64,000 nucleotides of DNA. Source: Methylocella silvestris (lineage in GTDB: Bacteria; Pseudomonadota; Alphaproteobacteria; Rhizobiales; Beijerinckiaceae). Every line of letters starts with the position of its first letter. Positions within the stretch are counted from its first letter, which is position 1. The notes below the pieces were generated by a model. The model did no database searches and had not been told where the DNA came from. It was given only the letters and a program-made list of their open reading frames with translations. A program made the translations under genes and the position numbers. The stretch is from positions 248,001-312,000 of the forward strand of contig NZ_PDZR01000001.1 in assembly GCF_002891535.1 (NCBI RefSeq), written 5' to 3'. Below are positions 49,384 to 59,984 of the stretch, piece after piece.

Positions 49384-49839
49384 ATGAATGAAGATCCAAG
49401 ACACGCCGGCAATGTCGTCTTGCTGCGAGGAGGCTGCCTCTGGCTGCTGGCGGCGCTAATATTGGCCTGGTGTCTCGTTGCGCTTAATTTCGGCCTGCCC
49501 CTCATCAAGGATATATTTCCCGGCAAGACGACGAGAGTGCTTCAAGCCCACATCGACTTCCTGCTGATGACGGCGCTGATCCTTGGCTTTTACGCAGCGA
49601 AGACGCCGTTGCCCGGGCATGTGCGCTGGGCGATGGTCGTTGGCGCTTTCACCAATTCGAGCCTGTTTCTGTTGCAGGCCATGTTTCCCGCGCTCGACAG
49701 TCCGACGCCGCCGGACGGCGTGTTTCCCAAAATCTTTCTTGTCTATCTTCTGACGAGCCTTGTCGTCACGAGCTACGGCTTTGGCAAGGCGGCGGTCATC
49801 GTGTTCCGCTCGACGTTCGACGCCAGATACATAAAATGA
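49384..49839 (+). CDS. Four-helix membrane protein, distantly styrene-oxide-isomerase-like
   Basis: 151 residues with four membrane segments (about 18-38, 55-75, 82-105, 118-142). By eye its layout and short motifs (VLQAHIDFLLMTALILGF, VVGAFTNSSLFLLQAMFP) resemble membrane epoxide isomerases of the StyC type. The family's catalytic Asn and Tyr are Met and Phe-like here, although the His that binds haem in StyC may be kept (QAH). The start was placed at ATG 49384 behind GAGGACAG; ATG 49357 is possible. Divergent from an AraC regulator. Function unknown. Confidence 0.6.
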   Translation: MNEDPRHAGNVVLLRGGCLWLLAALILAWCLVALNFGLPLIKDIFPGKTTRVLQAHIDFLLMTALILGFYAAKTPLPGHVRWAMVVGAFTNSSLFLLQAMFPALDSPTPPDGVFPKIFLVYLLTSLVVTSYGFGKAAVIVFRSTFDARYIK

Positions 49840-49875
49840 GCAGACGGTGGGGGGCTTTGCGCTTGGAACGGCAAG

Positions 49876-50943
49876 TCACCCCTTCGACTCGCCCTTGCTG
49901 AACAAAAATGGCGCGACGTCCCGTATGCCCGGCGCGCGCGAGACCGCATAGGGCATCGGGCGGCACACGGCCATGGCCGAGAGGCCGACTCTTGCCGTAA
50001 GCAATCCGTTGAGGACGCCCTCGCCGAGCCGCGCCGACAATTTGGCGGCGATGCCATGTCCCAGCACCTGCTGCACGATGCTGTCGCCGGCCGCCATGCC
50101 GCCGGTGATGGCGATATGGGCGCCGATCGAACGCAGCACCTTCAGGAATCCGAGCAGACCCGGCCGGCCGCCATAGATGGTCGAGATGCGCCGGATCAGC
50201 CGGATCGCCTGGGCGATGACGAAGACGACGTCGATGATCGCCCGCGGCGCGATCGCAGTCACCATCGAGACGCGCTTGGCCGCGTCGGCGATCTCCTGGC
50301 GCACCTTGAGGTCGAGCGGATGGATCAGCGTGCGCTCGGCGATGTCGATGAGGTCGCGCCCGTCGACGATGTCCTGCGCGAGGTCGCGCAGCTGGTCACG
50401 GGCGAGCGCGGTTTCGGCGCGCGCCGCGTAGAGCGCGCTGAGCTCCTGGACGAGACGGCGCCCCTCCTTGAAATCATCGGATTCGCGCGCCGCGGCGAGG
50501 CCGGCGTGGAGTTCGGCGATGCGGCGCTGGCGCAGGACGCCGGCCGCCTCGCGCGCGGCGAGGACAAGCAGCGCCAGTCCGGCCAGCCCGGCAAGGATGA
50601 GCCCGACGACGCCAAGGGCGGGGGCGCGCGAAAACAGATCGTCGACGAGGTTGTTGATCCAGACGCCGAAGCTGAGCGCGACAAGCCCGCTGGCGGCGGA
50701 CCAGAAGACGCCCGCCCAGGACATGAGCCAATGCTGGCCGAGGCCCTTCTTCTGGGCGATTTCGACCGCGGCTTCCTCAGTGTCGGCGGGCGCGGCGCCC
50801 ATCAGCGCTTCGGCTTCCGCCTCGTATGGGTCCTTGGTCGGCTCGATCAAAATCGGTCCGCGCGGATTCTCCCGCAGCTCGGTTTCCTCGAGGTTGAGAT
50901 CTTGCAGGCGAAACGCGCGCGGTCGCTTCTGGTCTTCGGGCAT
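49876..50943 (-). CDS. YcjF/DUF697-family membrane protein (TIGR01620 type)
   Basis: 355 residues. A polar N-terminus with FRLQDLNLEETELRENPRGP precedes two membrane helices near residues 78-96 and 110-130. A conserved helical domain has RGRRLVQELSALYA-like sequence and DGRDLIDIAERTLIHPLDLKVR. A further hydrophobic region includes APRAIIDVVFVIAQAIRLIRRIS. The pairing with a YcjX homologue immediately upstream on the same strand is the known arrangement, linked to envelope stress. Role unproven. Confidence 0.85.
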   Translation of the reverse strand: MPEDQKRPRAFRLQDLNLEETELRENPRGPILIEPTKDPYEAEAEALMGAAPADTEEAAVEIAQKKGLGQHWLMSWAGVFWSAASGLVALSFGVWINNLVDDLFSRAPALGVVGLILAGLAGLALLVLAAREAAGVLRQRRIAELHAGLAAARESDDFKEGRRLVQELSALYAARAETALARDQLRDLAQDIVDGRDLIDIAERTLIHPLDLKVRQEIADAAKRVSMVTAIAPRAIIDVVFVIAQAIRLIRRISTIYGGRPGLLGFLKVLRSIGAHIAITGGMAAGDSIVQQVLGHGIAAKLSARLGEGVLNGLLTARVGLSAMAVCRPMPYAVSRAPGIRDVAPFLFSKGESKG

Positions 50944-51017
50944 TGGGGCGGCTCTTTACGGCTTGCTGTTTTTGGCGCGCTTTTCGGGACAGGGATCAGT
51001 ATCGCGGGGATCGCTTT

Positions 51018-51123
51018 AGATCACGATTTGGATCGAATCGATCCAAAATCGTGAACCTGATCGACCCGAAGAATTTGAAGCATGATGTCGATCCGAAAAG
51101 TCTGCAACTTTTCGGCATCATGC
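51018..51123. repeat. RIME-like intergenic mosaic repeat (two hairpins)
   Basis: Two palindromes in tandem: TCACGATTTGGATCG/CGATCCAAAATCGTGA (51021-51053) and GCATGATG...CATCATGC enclosing CCGAAAAGT/ACTTTTCGG (51080-51123). This pair matches, from memory, the intergenic mosaic repeats abundant in Hyphomicrobiales genomes. It lies between the stop of the ycjX homologue and the start of the ycjF homologue. Confidence 0.65.
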
Positions 51124-51130
51124 ATTTGCG

Positions 51131-52702
51131 TCACGTCATCTTGTCGCCGAACAAAAACTGAAAGGCGCGGTCGAGGCGGATATGGGGCGGCGGCAGCGCT
51201 GAGCCGTCGGCGGCGCGGATCGGAATCGGCGGCCGGAAGCGCACGAAGCGGTAATCGACCTCGCCCGGCGCCGCATCCCTTCCAGCGTCGCGAAAGACGG
51301 CTTTGGGGTCCAGCGGCAGTTCGCCGGGAAAAATCGCCGCCTCGGTCTTGCCGTCGAACATTTCGTCGCCGATCCGCTCGCCGTCGAGCGGCGTGCCGAT
51401 CACGGCTTCGAGCGCCGGGCCGCCATGGCCGTTGACCTTCGCCTCGCGCGTCGCGCGCACTGCGGCAAGCGCGATGACGTCGACCTCGGCGCCGACGCCC
51501 TTCACGCGCGCGATCGCCTTGGCGGTCAGATGGCGCAGGATCGCTTCCAGCCGATCGTGGCTGGTATGATGCAGATGGTCGGCCTTGGTCGCCGCAAACA
51601 GGATGCGATCGATCTTCGGCCGGAATACGGTCGAGAAAATATTGCTGCGGCCGGCGCGGAAGGCGGTCAGCACGTCGCCGAGCGCAATTTCGAGATCGCG
51701 CATCGCCGCGGGCCCGGCGTTCAGCGCGGCGAGCGCGTCGACGAGTACGATCTGCCGGTCGAGCCGCGAGAAATGATCGCGGAAGAACGGCTTTACGACG
51801 TGCGACTTATAGGCCTCATAGCGCCGCTCCATCATGGCGGCCAGCGAATCGGCCGGATAGGCGCGGTTGGGATCGACGGCGAGCGGCGAAAAGGTCAGCG
51901 CGGGCGAGCCGGCGAGATCGCCGGGCATCAGGAAGCGGCCGGGCGGCAGGCTCGAAAAGCTGAATTCCTCGCCGCGGCAGGCGCGCAGATAGGCCGTGAA
52001 CAACTCGGCCGCGCGGCGGGCGTCGTCTTCGGAAAATTTGGCGCTCGGGTCCTTTTGCGCGCAAAAGCCGCGCCATTGGGCGGCGAGCGGCGCCCGGGCC
52101 GCGCCGGAGGCGGCGGCGAAGGACTCCTGCGACCATTGCGCGAAGGATTTTTCGAGAAGCGGCAGATCGAGCAGCCATTCGCCGGGATAATCAACAATAT
52201 CGAGCGTCAGCGCGCGCCGGCCGGGATTCATGCCGCCCTTCTGCTGATATTGCAGACGCAGCCGCACCTCGGAGATGCGGCGGGTCGATTGCGGCCATAT
52301 GCGGCGCTCCGCCTTGCCGCCTTCGCCATTCAGCGCTTCTTCATGCTCCTCATAGGCGAAGCGCGGCACATTATCGTCCGGCTGCGGCTCCAGCGCGCCG
52401 CTGATCAGGCGCCCCTCGGCGTGCACGCGAAAAACAGGCAGCGTATTTTTCCGCCCGCGCAGGCCGGGGCTCGTCGCCTTTGTCAGATGCTCAATGAGCG
52501 CGGTGATGAAGACGGTCTTGCCCGCACGCGAAAGCCCTGTGACGCCGAGCCTGATATGCGTTCCCGCCGACAGATCGACGAGGCTTTGGGCGACGGCGCG
52601 CGCTTCAAAAAGGAGGTCGGAAAAAAGAGCCAATTGGGATCCAGACGGCGTTAGGCGGGCGTCTGCGCGCCCTCGCGGGAGAGGAAGCGGAGGGATAGGC
52701 AA
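51131..52702 (-). CDS. YcjX-family GTP-binding protein
   Basis: 523 residues from a TTG start at 52702; TTG 52633 (500 residues) is a plausible alternative, and no ATG is near. The P-loop TGLSRAGKTVFITALIEHL is near residue 55. The family sequences LTLDIVDYPGEWLLDLPLLE (G3-like DxPG) and VDALAALNAGPAAMRD follow, with TKADHLHHTSHDRL (the TKAD G4 motif) further on. It is a YcjX-type nucleotide-binding protein paired with the YcjF-like gene downstream. Function in the envelope stress context is inferred from E. coli. Confidence 0.9.
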   Translation of the reverse strand: MPIPPLPLPRGRADARLTPSGSQLALFSDLLFEARAVAQSLVDLSAGTHIRLGVTGLSRAGKTVFITALIEHLTKATSPGLRGRKNTLPVFRVHAEGRLISGALEPQPDDNVPRFAYEEHEEALNGEGGKAERRIWPQSTRRISEVRLRLQYQQKGGMNPGRRALTLDIVDYPGEWLLDLPLLEKSFAQWSQESFAAASGAARAPLAAQWRGFCAQKDPSAKFSEDDARRAAELFTAYLRACRGEEFSFSSLPPGRFLMPGDLAGSPALTFSPLAVDPNRAYPADSLAAMMERRYEAYKSHVVKPFFRDHFSRLDRQIVLVDALAALNAGPAAMRDLEIALGDVLTAFRAGRSNIFSTVFRPKIDRILFAATKADHLHHTSHDRLEAILRHLTAKAIARVKGVGAEVDVIALAAVRATREAKVNGHGGPALEAVIGTPLDGERIGDEMFDGKTEAAIFPGELPLDPKAVFRDAGRDAAPGEVDYRFVRFRPPIPIRAADGSALPPPHIRLDRAFQFLFGDKMT

Positions 52703-52762
52703 AGGGATAGGTATGAATCAAGCCCCCTGCAAGCAGCGCCTGATTCCTTGCTCTGTCGCGGC

Positions 52763-53809
52763 CTACCGCTCCTCGGCTGGCGCGCCGGCCGAGGGGACGC
52801 CGCGGGTGCGCGCCTCCCGCCGCGCTTCGGTTTCGACCGCAGCTGAAATCAAATCGAACCGCGCCGCCAGCGGGCCGATTTCGACCTTGGCCATATTCTG
52901 CATCACCAGCGGCAGATTGGCGCCGGGATCGCCCGCGGCCGTGAAAAGCAGCAGATCGTCGTCGGGGCTGGAGACGACGCCCTCGATCGCCCGCAGCGCA
53001 TATTGGCGGATGCGCGCGGTCTCGTCGACGCAGGTCGGCGCGGCAAGGAGCGGCGAGAGGCTCGGCATTTCGAGCGAGGCCAGTTTGAAGGGCTGCTGCA
53101 GCGCGCCGCTTCGCTCGCCCATGCCGACAGCGATTTCGGGGGCTTCGATCATCCGCATCTTTCGGTCGGCGATGATTGACCTCCGGATTTTTGGCGTCGG
53201 CGCGCTGGGCCCGGCGCCTTTGGCGGTTTTCTTCAGCGCCGATCCTGGCCGATGCGCGGCGAGCCAGCGCGCGCGCAGCGTATTGCCGATCCCGCGCGGC
53301 GCCAGCGCGCCAAGCTGCAACCCGCCGCCACGGCCGCGCGACAGCGCTCCACCGCCGCATTGCGCCGGCGCCCAGCGCGACAGGATCGCCTGCGCCGAGC
53401 GCAAATTATAGACAAGATAGTAGCGCCGCAGCAGCATCGCCGCGACGACGGCGCCTTCGGCCGCGGAGGCGAAAGCGACATGACCGTCGGCGTCGGCGGC
53501 GATCTCGCCGGCCCATCCCGCCTTCTTGATGCACCAGTAATTATTGAGTTTTACACATCGCGGGGACGGCGCGTCCGTGGCGACGAGCTTGGCCAGCTGG
53601 GCGGCGGGCGCGTCAAGATTCCGCGCCGCCTCGAAGCGCCAGTTCGATACGGCGCGCGGAGCCGGCTGAAACGTCGCGGCGGGGAAGGGGGCCTGTAGCG
53701 GTCCCTCCGCTATCGCTCCGATGAATTCCGAGCTGTGGCTTAGCGCGCCGTCGGGAGAGGCGTTGGGGGAAAGTGCGAGCGCGATTAAACTCAGCATTTC
53801 GAGAAGCAT
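52763..53809 (-). CDS. Exported protein of unknown function with a WAP-type domain
   Basis: 348 residues from ATG 53809 (MLLEMLSLIALALS), with a probable short signal peptide. The region NNYWCIKKAGWAGEI, HVAFASAAEGAVVAAMLLRR and AQAILSRWAPAQCGG recalls a domain in phage virion-associated and muralytic proteins (NN...W.G.., FAS...G...A..LLR.YY..., WAP). The C-terminal half is less conserved, with PDDDLLLFTAAGDPGANLP. I cannot name the family firmly. It lies after the SixA-like gene on the same strand. Confidence 0.55.
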   Translation of the reverse strand: MLLEMLSLIALALSPNASPDGALSHSSEFIGAIAEGPLQAPFPAATFQPAPRAVSNWRFEAARNLDAPAAQLAKLVATDAPSPRCVKLNNYWCIKKAGWAGEIAADADGHVAFASAAEGAVVAAMLLRRYYLVYNLRSAQAILSRWAPAQCGGGALSRGRGGGLQLGALAPRGIGNTLRARWLAAHRPGSALKKTAKGAGPSAPTPKIRRSIIADRKMRMIEAPEIAVGMGERSGALQQPFKLASLEMPSLSPLLAAPTCVDETARIRQYALRAIEGVVSSPDDDLLLFTAAGDPGANLPLVMQNMAKVEIGPLAARFDLISAAVETEARREARTRGVPSAGAPAEER

Positions 53810-53865
53810 GGGCGTTCCCGGGGCAGGCGGCCGCGCGCTTGCTGCGGGCAAGCGGATTTTGCAGC

Positions 53866-54393
53866 TTATGCGCCGCCCTGCAACTCGTTCGACGTCAAAG
53901 TGAGAAAGATATCGAGCCGGCCCGCATCCTGGCTCGCCTGCCTCCAGTCGTTAGCGTCGAAATCGATGATTGCGAGGGAGGGCGCCGGAAACTGGGCGCG
54001 AAGCCGGGCAAGCGCTGCCCGCTCGCCTTCTCGCGACAACAAAACCGCCGCCTCAGCCAAACCCGGATTATGGCCGATAAAGAGAAGGCGCTCGATATTG
54101 GCCGGCGTTTCCTGCAAGAGCGCGAAAATTGTCCCCATGCTCGCGTTATAAAGCGAGGGCGCGACGATGCGGGGGATTTCGCATGAGGCGCCGAACTGAA
54201 GCTCCTCGAATGTTTCGAGCGTGCGCCGGGCCGGAGAAACCAGCGCAAGCCCGGGCACAAGTTGCGCTTTACGCAAATAGGCGCCGATGCGCGAGGCTGC
54301 GGCGCGGCCCCCCGCCGTCAGGCGCCGGTTGATATCGCCCCCTCCCGCGGCGGGCGCAGCTTCGGCGTGGCGAAGAAGAAGAAGCCGAAGCAT
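53866..54393 (-). CDS. Histidine phosphatase (SixA-like)
   Basis: 175 residues. The RHG motif is LLLLRHAEAAP at the N-terminus (His nucleophile), VSPARRTLETFEEL carries the conserved Arg, and LLFIGHNPGLAEAAVLL the second catalytic His. The small size and motifs fit SixA-type phosphohistidine phosphatases, which reset phospho-His signalling proteins. ATG 54393 was preferred to TTG 54399. Substrate unknown. Confidence 0.88.
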   Translation of the reverse strand: MLRLLLLRHAEAAPAAGGGDINRRLTAGGRAAASRIGAYLRKAQLVPGLALVSPARRTLETFEELQFGASCEIPRIVAPSLYNASMGTIFALLQETPANIERLLFIGHNPGLAEAAVLLSREGERAALARLRAQFPAPSLAIIDFDANDWRQASQDAGRLDIFLTLTSNELQGGA

Positions 54394-54543
54394 GGACAAG
54401 GCAACTTTGCAGCGACGAGACGCGAAGTTATGACACGGAAAAAAACAGGCGTCTCGGTCCGCGACGACGCAGCCTCCCTCATCGGCGGCCAGGATATTGG
54501 CGACCGTGTTGACATTTTTCGCGCGCGAAGCTCAGCCGGGTCT

Positions 54544-54936
54544 TTACGGTTTCGTCAGCCGCTCAACGTTGGAGGCGACTTTTTCGCCGACCTCGCGCGT
54601 CTTCTCGGTGGCGACGTTCATGGACTGGGTCAAGGCTTCGCTATAGGTCCTGGTCATTTCCAGCGGAAATGCGGCCATGAGTTCGATAAACCGGCGCGAG
54701 TGCTGCGTAAAATTTTCAAAGGCCTCGCGCAGAAATTGAGACTGGATCGAGAGAACTTCAGCCGGGCCCTTGGCGTGGCGCAGCTTTTCGACCGTCTCAG
54801 TCGTGTGCTCGATCGACTGACGCGATATCTCCGCGCATTCAGCGGCGAAAGCCTGCAAATTCCTGGTGGCGATAGACGCCGCCGCATTGCTGACCTGCGC
54901 CGCTTGATCGGCCGTCTTTTGGTCGGTGTCTGACAT
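54544..54936 (-). CDS. Phasin family protein
   Basis: 130 residues, almost wholly helical. It contains QVSNAAASIATRNLQAFAAE, the phasin-type FLREAFENFTQHSRRFIELM, and the C-terminal EVGEKVASNVERL. Phasins coat polyhydroxyalkanoate granules, and the family also includes stress proteins not bound to granules. A GGAGGAG ribosome-binding site lies 6 bp before ATG. No pha synthase is in the window. Confidence 0.88.
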   Translation of the reverse strand: MSDTDQKTADQAAQVSNAAASIATRNLQAFAAECAEISRQSIEHTTETVEKLRHAKGPAEVLSIQSQFLREAFENFTQHSRRFIELMAAFPLEMTRTYSEALTQSMNVATEKTREVGEKVASNVERLTKP

Positions 54937-55021
54937 GTCGACTCCTCCATGAGTTCGGAGTTAACTGCCAGCCTCGCGGTCGGGTTTTGACCTGCCGCAA
55001 AAAAAAAGTCCGAAAGGAGCG

Positions 55022-57709
55022 TCAAGCGGCGTTTTGAGCGCCACGCAGCCCGTTGGCGATCGCAGTTAAGGCCGCGTCGACGCCTGCGCCATTCGGTCCG
55101 CCCGCCTGCGCCATATCGCGCCGGCCGCCGCCGCCCTTGCCGCCGAGCTCCGCAGCGGCAAGGCGGACCAGGGCGACGGAATCGAAGCGCTCGACGAGGT
55201 CCGCAGTCACGCCGACGACGACGCCCGCCTTGCCGTCGCTGTCGACGCCGGCGATGGCGACGACGCCCGAACCAACGGTCTGTTTGGCTTCATCGGCGAG
55301 CGATTTAAGATCCTTTAGATCGACGCCCGAAACCGAACGGCCGAAAAATTTGACGCCGCCGATCTCCTGCGCCTCGGCCGCGGCCTTTTCACCGCCGCCC
55401 ATCGCCAGTTTTTTGCGCGCCTCGGCCAGCTCGCGATCGAGCTTGCGCCGCTCCTCGAGGAGCGCGGTCAATCGTTTTTCGGCGTCGTCCTCGGAGGATT
55501 TGAGCAGGGCGGCGATGTGCTCAAGCTTGTCGGCGCGCGCGTTGAGATGGCGCCGCGCCGCGGCCGCTGTCTTCGCCTCGATGCGCCGCACGCCGGCGGC
55601 GACGGCCGATTCCGACGTAATGGTGATGAGGCCGATGTCGCCCGTGCGCGCGACGTGGGTGCCGCCGCAAAGTTCAACGGAGAAAGCCCTGTTGGCGCCG
55701 CTTTCGCCGCCATCCTCGCGGTCCTGCGCATAGCCCATCGTCACAACGCGGACCTCGTCGCCATATTTCTCGCCGAACAAAGCGCGCGCGCCGGAGGCGA
55801 TCGCCTCGTCGACGGCCAGCAGCCGGGTGACGACGGGCGCATTGTCGGTGACCGCACGATTGGCGATGTCTTCGACACGGACGAGTTCTTCCGGCGAAAT
55901 CGGCTTCAGATGGGTGAAGTCGAAGCGCAGACGATCGTCGGCGACGAGCGAGCCCTTTTGCGCGACGTGATCGCCGAGCACGAGCCGCAGCGATTCATGC
56001 AGGAGGTGGGTCGCCGAGTGATTGGCCCGGATCGCCGAGCGGCGCGCGTGATCGACCGACAGTTCGAGCGCGAGGCCGGGCGCGATCTCGCCTTCCTCGA
56101 CGATTCCTTCATGCGCGAACAGATCGCCAAGCCTCTTTTTCGTATCAGTGACGCGGAAACGGACCCCGGCAGCGGCCATCACGCCAGTGTCGCCGACCTG
56201 TCCGCCCGATTCGCCATAGAATGGCGTCTGATTGAGGATCACGGCTCCGCTCTCGCCCGCGCGGAGAATTTCAACCGGCCTGCCGTCCTTGACGAGCGCG
56301 GCGACGATTCCTTCCGCCCGTTCGGCTTCATAGCCAAGGAAATCGGTTGCGCCGGCCTCGTCCTTGATCGCAAACCAGAGCTTGTCGGTCGCAGCCTCGC
56401 CGGAGCCGGCCCAGGCCCTTCGCGCGTCGGCGCGCTGCCGCTCCATCGCGCTATTGAAGCCGTCGACGTCGACGGCGAGCGAGCGCGCCCGCAGCGCATC
56501 CTGCGTCAGATCGAGCGGAAAGCCATAGGTGTCATAGAGCTTGAACGCCACCTGGCCGGGCAGGGGGGCGCCTTCCGGCAGGTCGCGTACAGCCTCGTCG
56601 AGGATCGACAGGCCGCGCGCCAGCGTGTCGATAAAGCGGGCCTCTTCGAGCCGCAATGTCTCGACGATCAGCGGCTCGGCGCGGATCAGCTCGGGATAGG
56701 CCTGCCCCATCTCGCGCGAGAGCACGGGGACGAGCCGCCACATCAAAGGCTCGCGCGCGCCAAGCAGCTGCGCGTGGCGCATGGCGCGGCGCATGATGCG
56801 GCGCAGCACATAGCCGCGGCCCTCGTTGGCGGGCGTTACTCCATCGGCGATGAGGAAGGCGCAGGCGCGCAGATGATCGGCGATGACGCGATGGCTCGCC
56901 TTTTGCGGCCCATCAGGATCGACGCCGGTCGCGGCGGCGACCGCGATGATCAGGGCGCGCATGAGGTCGATGTCATAGTTGGATGTGACGCCCTGCAGCA
57001 AAGCGGCAATGCGCTCGAGTCCCATGCCGGTGTCGATCGATGGACGCGGCAGATCGATCCTTTCGCCTGGTCCCAGCTGCTCAAACTGCATGAAGACGAG
57101 GTTCCAGAATTCGAGGAAGCGGTCGCCATCCTCGTCGGGACTGCCGGGCGGCCCGCCCTTCAGCTTCTCGCCCTGGTCGTAGAAGATTTCCGAGCAGGGG
57201 CCGCAGGGACCGGTATCGCCCATCGCCCAGAAATTATCGGAAGTCGCGATGCGGATGATCTTCGAATCGGTAAGGCCGGCGATCTTCTTCCATAAAGCAA
57301 AGGCTTCGTCGTCGGTGTGATAGACGGTGACAAGCAGGCGATCCGTCGCCAGACCGAACTCCTGCGTGATCAGCTTCCAGGCCAGCTCGATCGCGAGCGG
57401 CTTGAAATAATCGCCGAAGGAGAAATTGCCGAGCATCTCGAAAAACGTGTGGTGCCTGGCAGTATATCCGACATTGTCGAGATCATTGTGCTTGCCGCCG
57501 GCGCGGACGCATTTCTGCGCGGTCGCCGCGCGGGTATAGGGGCGCTTCTCAAGTCCTGTGAAAACGTTCTTGAACTGGACCATCCCGGCGTTGGTGAACA
57601 TCAGGGTGGGGTCATTGCGCGGCACGAGCGGCGAAGACGCCACGATCTCATGGCCGTTCTTCTTGAAGTAATCGAGGAAACCCGCCCGTATCTCGTTAAC
57701 GCCGTTCAT
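55022..57709 (-). CDS. alaS: Alanyl-tRNA synthetase
   Basis: 895 residues, full-length. The class II catalytic core contains [20 protein letters not shown] and [12 protein letters not shown]-like sequence. The editing domain carries [19 protein letters not shown] (zinc/editing His) and [15 protein letters not shown]-terminal oligomerisation domain (about 770-890) has [17 protein letters not shown]. It charges tRNA-Ala and edits Ser/Gly errors. It lies downstream of recA on the same strand, an order seen in other bacteria. Confidence 0.97.
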   Translation of the reverse strand: MNGVNEIRAGFLDYFKKNGHEIVASSPLVPRNDPTLMFTNAGMVQFKNVFTGLEKRPYTRAATAQKCVRAGGKHNDLDNVGYTARHHTFFEMLGNFSFGDYFKPLAIELAWKLITQEFGLATDRLLVTVYHTDDEAFALWKKIAGLTDSKIIRIATSDNFWAMGDTGPCGPCSEIFYDQGEKLKGGPPGSPDEDGDRFLEFWNLVFMQFEQLGPGERIDLPRPSIDTGMGLERIAALLQGVTSNYDIDLMRALIIAVAAATGVDPDGPQKASHRVIADHLRACAFLIADGVTPANEGRGYVLRRIMRRAMRHAQLLGAREPLMWRLVPVLSREMGQAYPELIRAEPLIVETLRLEEARFIDTLARGLSILDEAVRDLPEGAPLPGQVAFKLYDTYGFPLDLTQDALRARSLAVDVDGFNSAMERQRADARRAWAGSGEAATDKLWFAIKDEAGATDFLGYEAERAEGIVAALVKDGRPVEILRAGESGAVILNQTPFYGESGGQVGDTGVMAAAGVRFRVTDTKKRLGDLFAHEGIVEEGEIAPGLALELSVDHARRSAIRANHSATHLLHESLRLVLGDHVAQKGSLVADDRLRFDFTHLKPISPEELVRVEDIANRAVTDNAPVVTRLLAVDEAIASGARALFGEKYGDEVRVVTMGYAQDREDGGESGANRAFSVELCGGTHVARTGDIGLITITSESAVAAGVRRIEAKTAAAARRHLNARADKLEHIAALLKSSEDDAEKRLTALLEERRKLDRELAEARKKLAMGGGEKAAAEAQEIGGVKFFGRSVSGVDLKDLKSLADEAKQTVGSGVVAIAGVDSDGKAGVVVGVTADLVERFDSVALVRLAAAELGGKGGGGRRDMAQAGGPNGAGVDAALTAIANGLRGAQNAA

Positions 57710-57878
57710 TTGCTATTCCGTTTGCAAGGCCGCTGCTTTGCGCTGCGCCTTTTCATGGGTCAAAGCAAAATGCGTGGGGCGAAGTCAAAACGCAAGCGCG
57801 CAAGGGCGCGAGCGCGCGCCTTGCCCGCGCGCCGAGCGGCCAGCGTCAGCGCCGCGGCCCGCCGTCATTCTGCGCCGG

Positions 57879-57894
57879 GGCCCGATTGCGGGCC
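57879..57894 (-). terminator. Hairpin after recA
   Basis: GGCCCG and CGGGCC form a perfect 6-bp stem with a 4-nt loop about 28 bp past the recA stop on the reverse strand. There is no T-run. It may reduce readthrough into alaS. A second GCAAGG/CCTTGC hairpin lies at 57800-57824. Confidence 0.3.
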
Positions 57895-57921
57895 TAGCGC
57901 AGTCCGGCGGGGCAGGCGCCC

Positions 57922-58989
<1,068 letters not shown>

Positions 58990-59088
58990 TGGATAATCCT
59001 TCTGACACAGGCTTGGCGAAATGTGCAATGCAATCGGCTTGGCGATCCGCGTTGCTGCTAAATGTATCCGGTTTGTTCTCACCCGCAA

Positions 59089-59103
59089 GTTCTTTTTATG
59101 TTC
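59089..59103 (-). promoter_or_regulatory. LexA (SOS) box, GTTC-N7-GTTC
   Basis: GTTC (59089-59092), seven bases, GTTC (59100-59103): the direct-repeat LexA box of alphaproteobacteria, read as GAAC-N7-GAAC on the recA strand. It lies 100 bp upstream of the recA start and 156 bp upstream of the divergent gene at 59259. Confidence 0.75.
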
Positions 59104-59258
59104 TATTCTCGACGCGCAAACGTCGGTCAAAACGCGCCGCGTGCGCCGCCGCAGAGGGACCTGCAACCGGCGCGGGCGAGGCAGGGCGCGCAGGACGGGA
59201 AAAACGAGGAAATTCGCGCGAATCGGAGGCGCTCAGCCGACGCCGAAAATAATCGCGC

Positions 59259-59891
59259 ATGGTTAATCAGCGCCCCGGACCGAAGCAATTGGCCCGCGCC
59301 GGGGTAATTGCGGGCACGGCTCTTGCTGCGGCGAAGGGAGCGCGCCCGTCTTCCCCGGCGGCGGCGCAAGGCATGTCGGAGACGCGACACTCGATGCGGC
59401 AGGAAGCGGACAATCTCGTCCGGATGGACGATCTTGTCGATTTCGGCGAGATCCTTCCCGAGGTCAATACGATGCTGCAACGCGGCGTCGCGCTCTACCG
59501 TCGCGACAAGGCGGCGGCCGATCTCGCCTTCCGCGCCGCGCTTGAGCTGCGCCCTGACGCTCTGCCGACCTATCTCTGCCTTTATAAGATCCACACTTAT
59601 CAGGGCAATCTCGACGAATCGCTGGCGATCGCGCAGGCGGGCCTTGCCGAGGCGGCGCGCCAGGCCGGGATCGATCCGGATTGGCGGGCGTGGCGGCGCG
59701 GCGATATTTCAAGCAACGTCAACGGTCCAGGCCATTTCGCGCTCTATACCTTGAAAGCGCTGGCCTTCATCCATTTGCGCCGCAACGAAAAGGCGCTGGC
59801 GCAGCTGTGTCTCGACAAGATCGCCGAGCTTGGCGCGATGGAGACGGTCGGCGGCAGCGTCATCGCCGCCCTCGCCGCGGGCGTGGATTAA
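59259..59891 (+). CDS. TPR-like protein of unknown function
   Basis: 210 residues from ATG 59259, but the first ~38 residues (VNQRPGPKQLARAGVIAGTA...) are low in conserved features, and ATG 59373 (MSETRHSMRQEADN) may be the true start. The middle has TPR-type helices: GVALYRRDKAAADLAFRAAL, ELRPDALPTYLCLYKIHTYQ and GNLDESLAIAQAGLAEAARQ. Later ALYTLKALAFIHLRRNEKAL repeats the pattern. Protein-protein interaction is likely. It is divergent from recA and shares its LexA-box region. Confidence 0.7.
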   Translation: MVNQRPGPKQLARAGVIAGTALAAAKGARPSSPAAAQGMSETRHSMRQEADNLVRMDDLVDFGEILPEVNTMLQRGVALYRRDKAAADLAFRAALELRPDALPTYLCLYKIHTYQGNLDESLAIAQAGLAEAARQAGIDPDWRAWRRGDISSNVNGPGHFALYTLKALAFIHLRRNEKALAQLCLDKIAELGAMETVGGSVIAALAAGVD

Positions 59892-59984
59892 ACGGACAAG
59901 CATTCTTTCGCAACGCAGCCCTGCGATCGGGCCGAGGCGTCTGCGACAGAAGTGATCGTGAAGTGAAAGGACTGTGAGGCGAAG

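Noticed and set aside
57800-57824. GCAAGG/CCTTGC hairpin in the recA-alaS spacer as a terminator
   Set aside because: No T-run on either strand and imperfect pairing in the middle, so listed only as a note.
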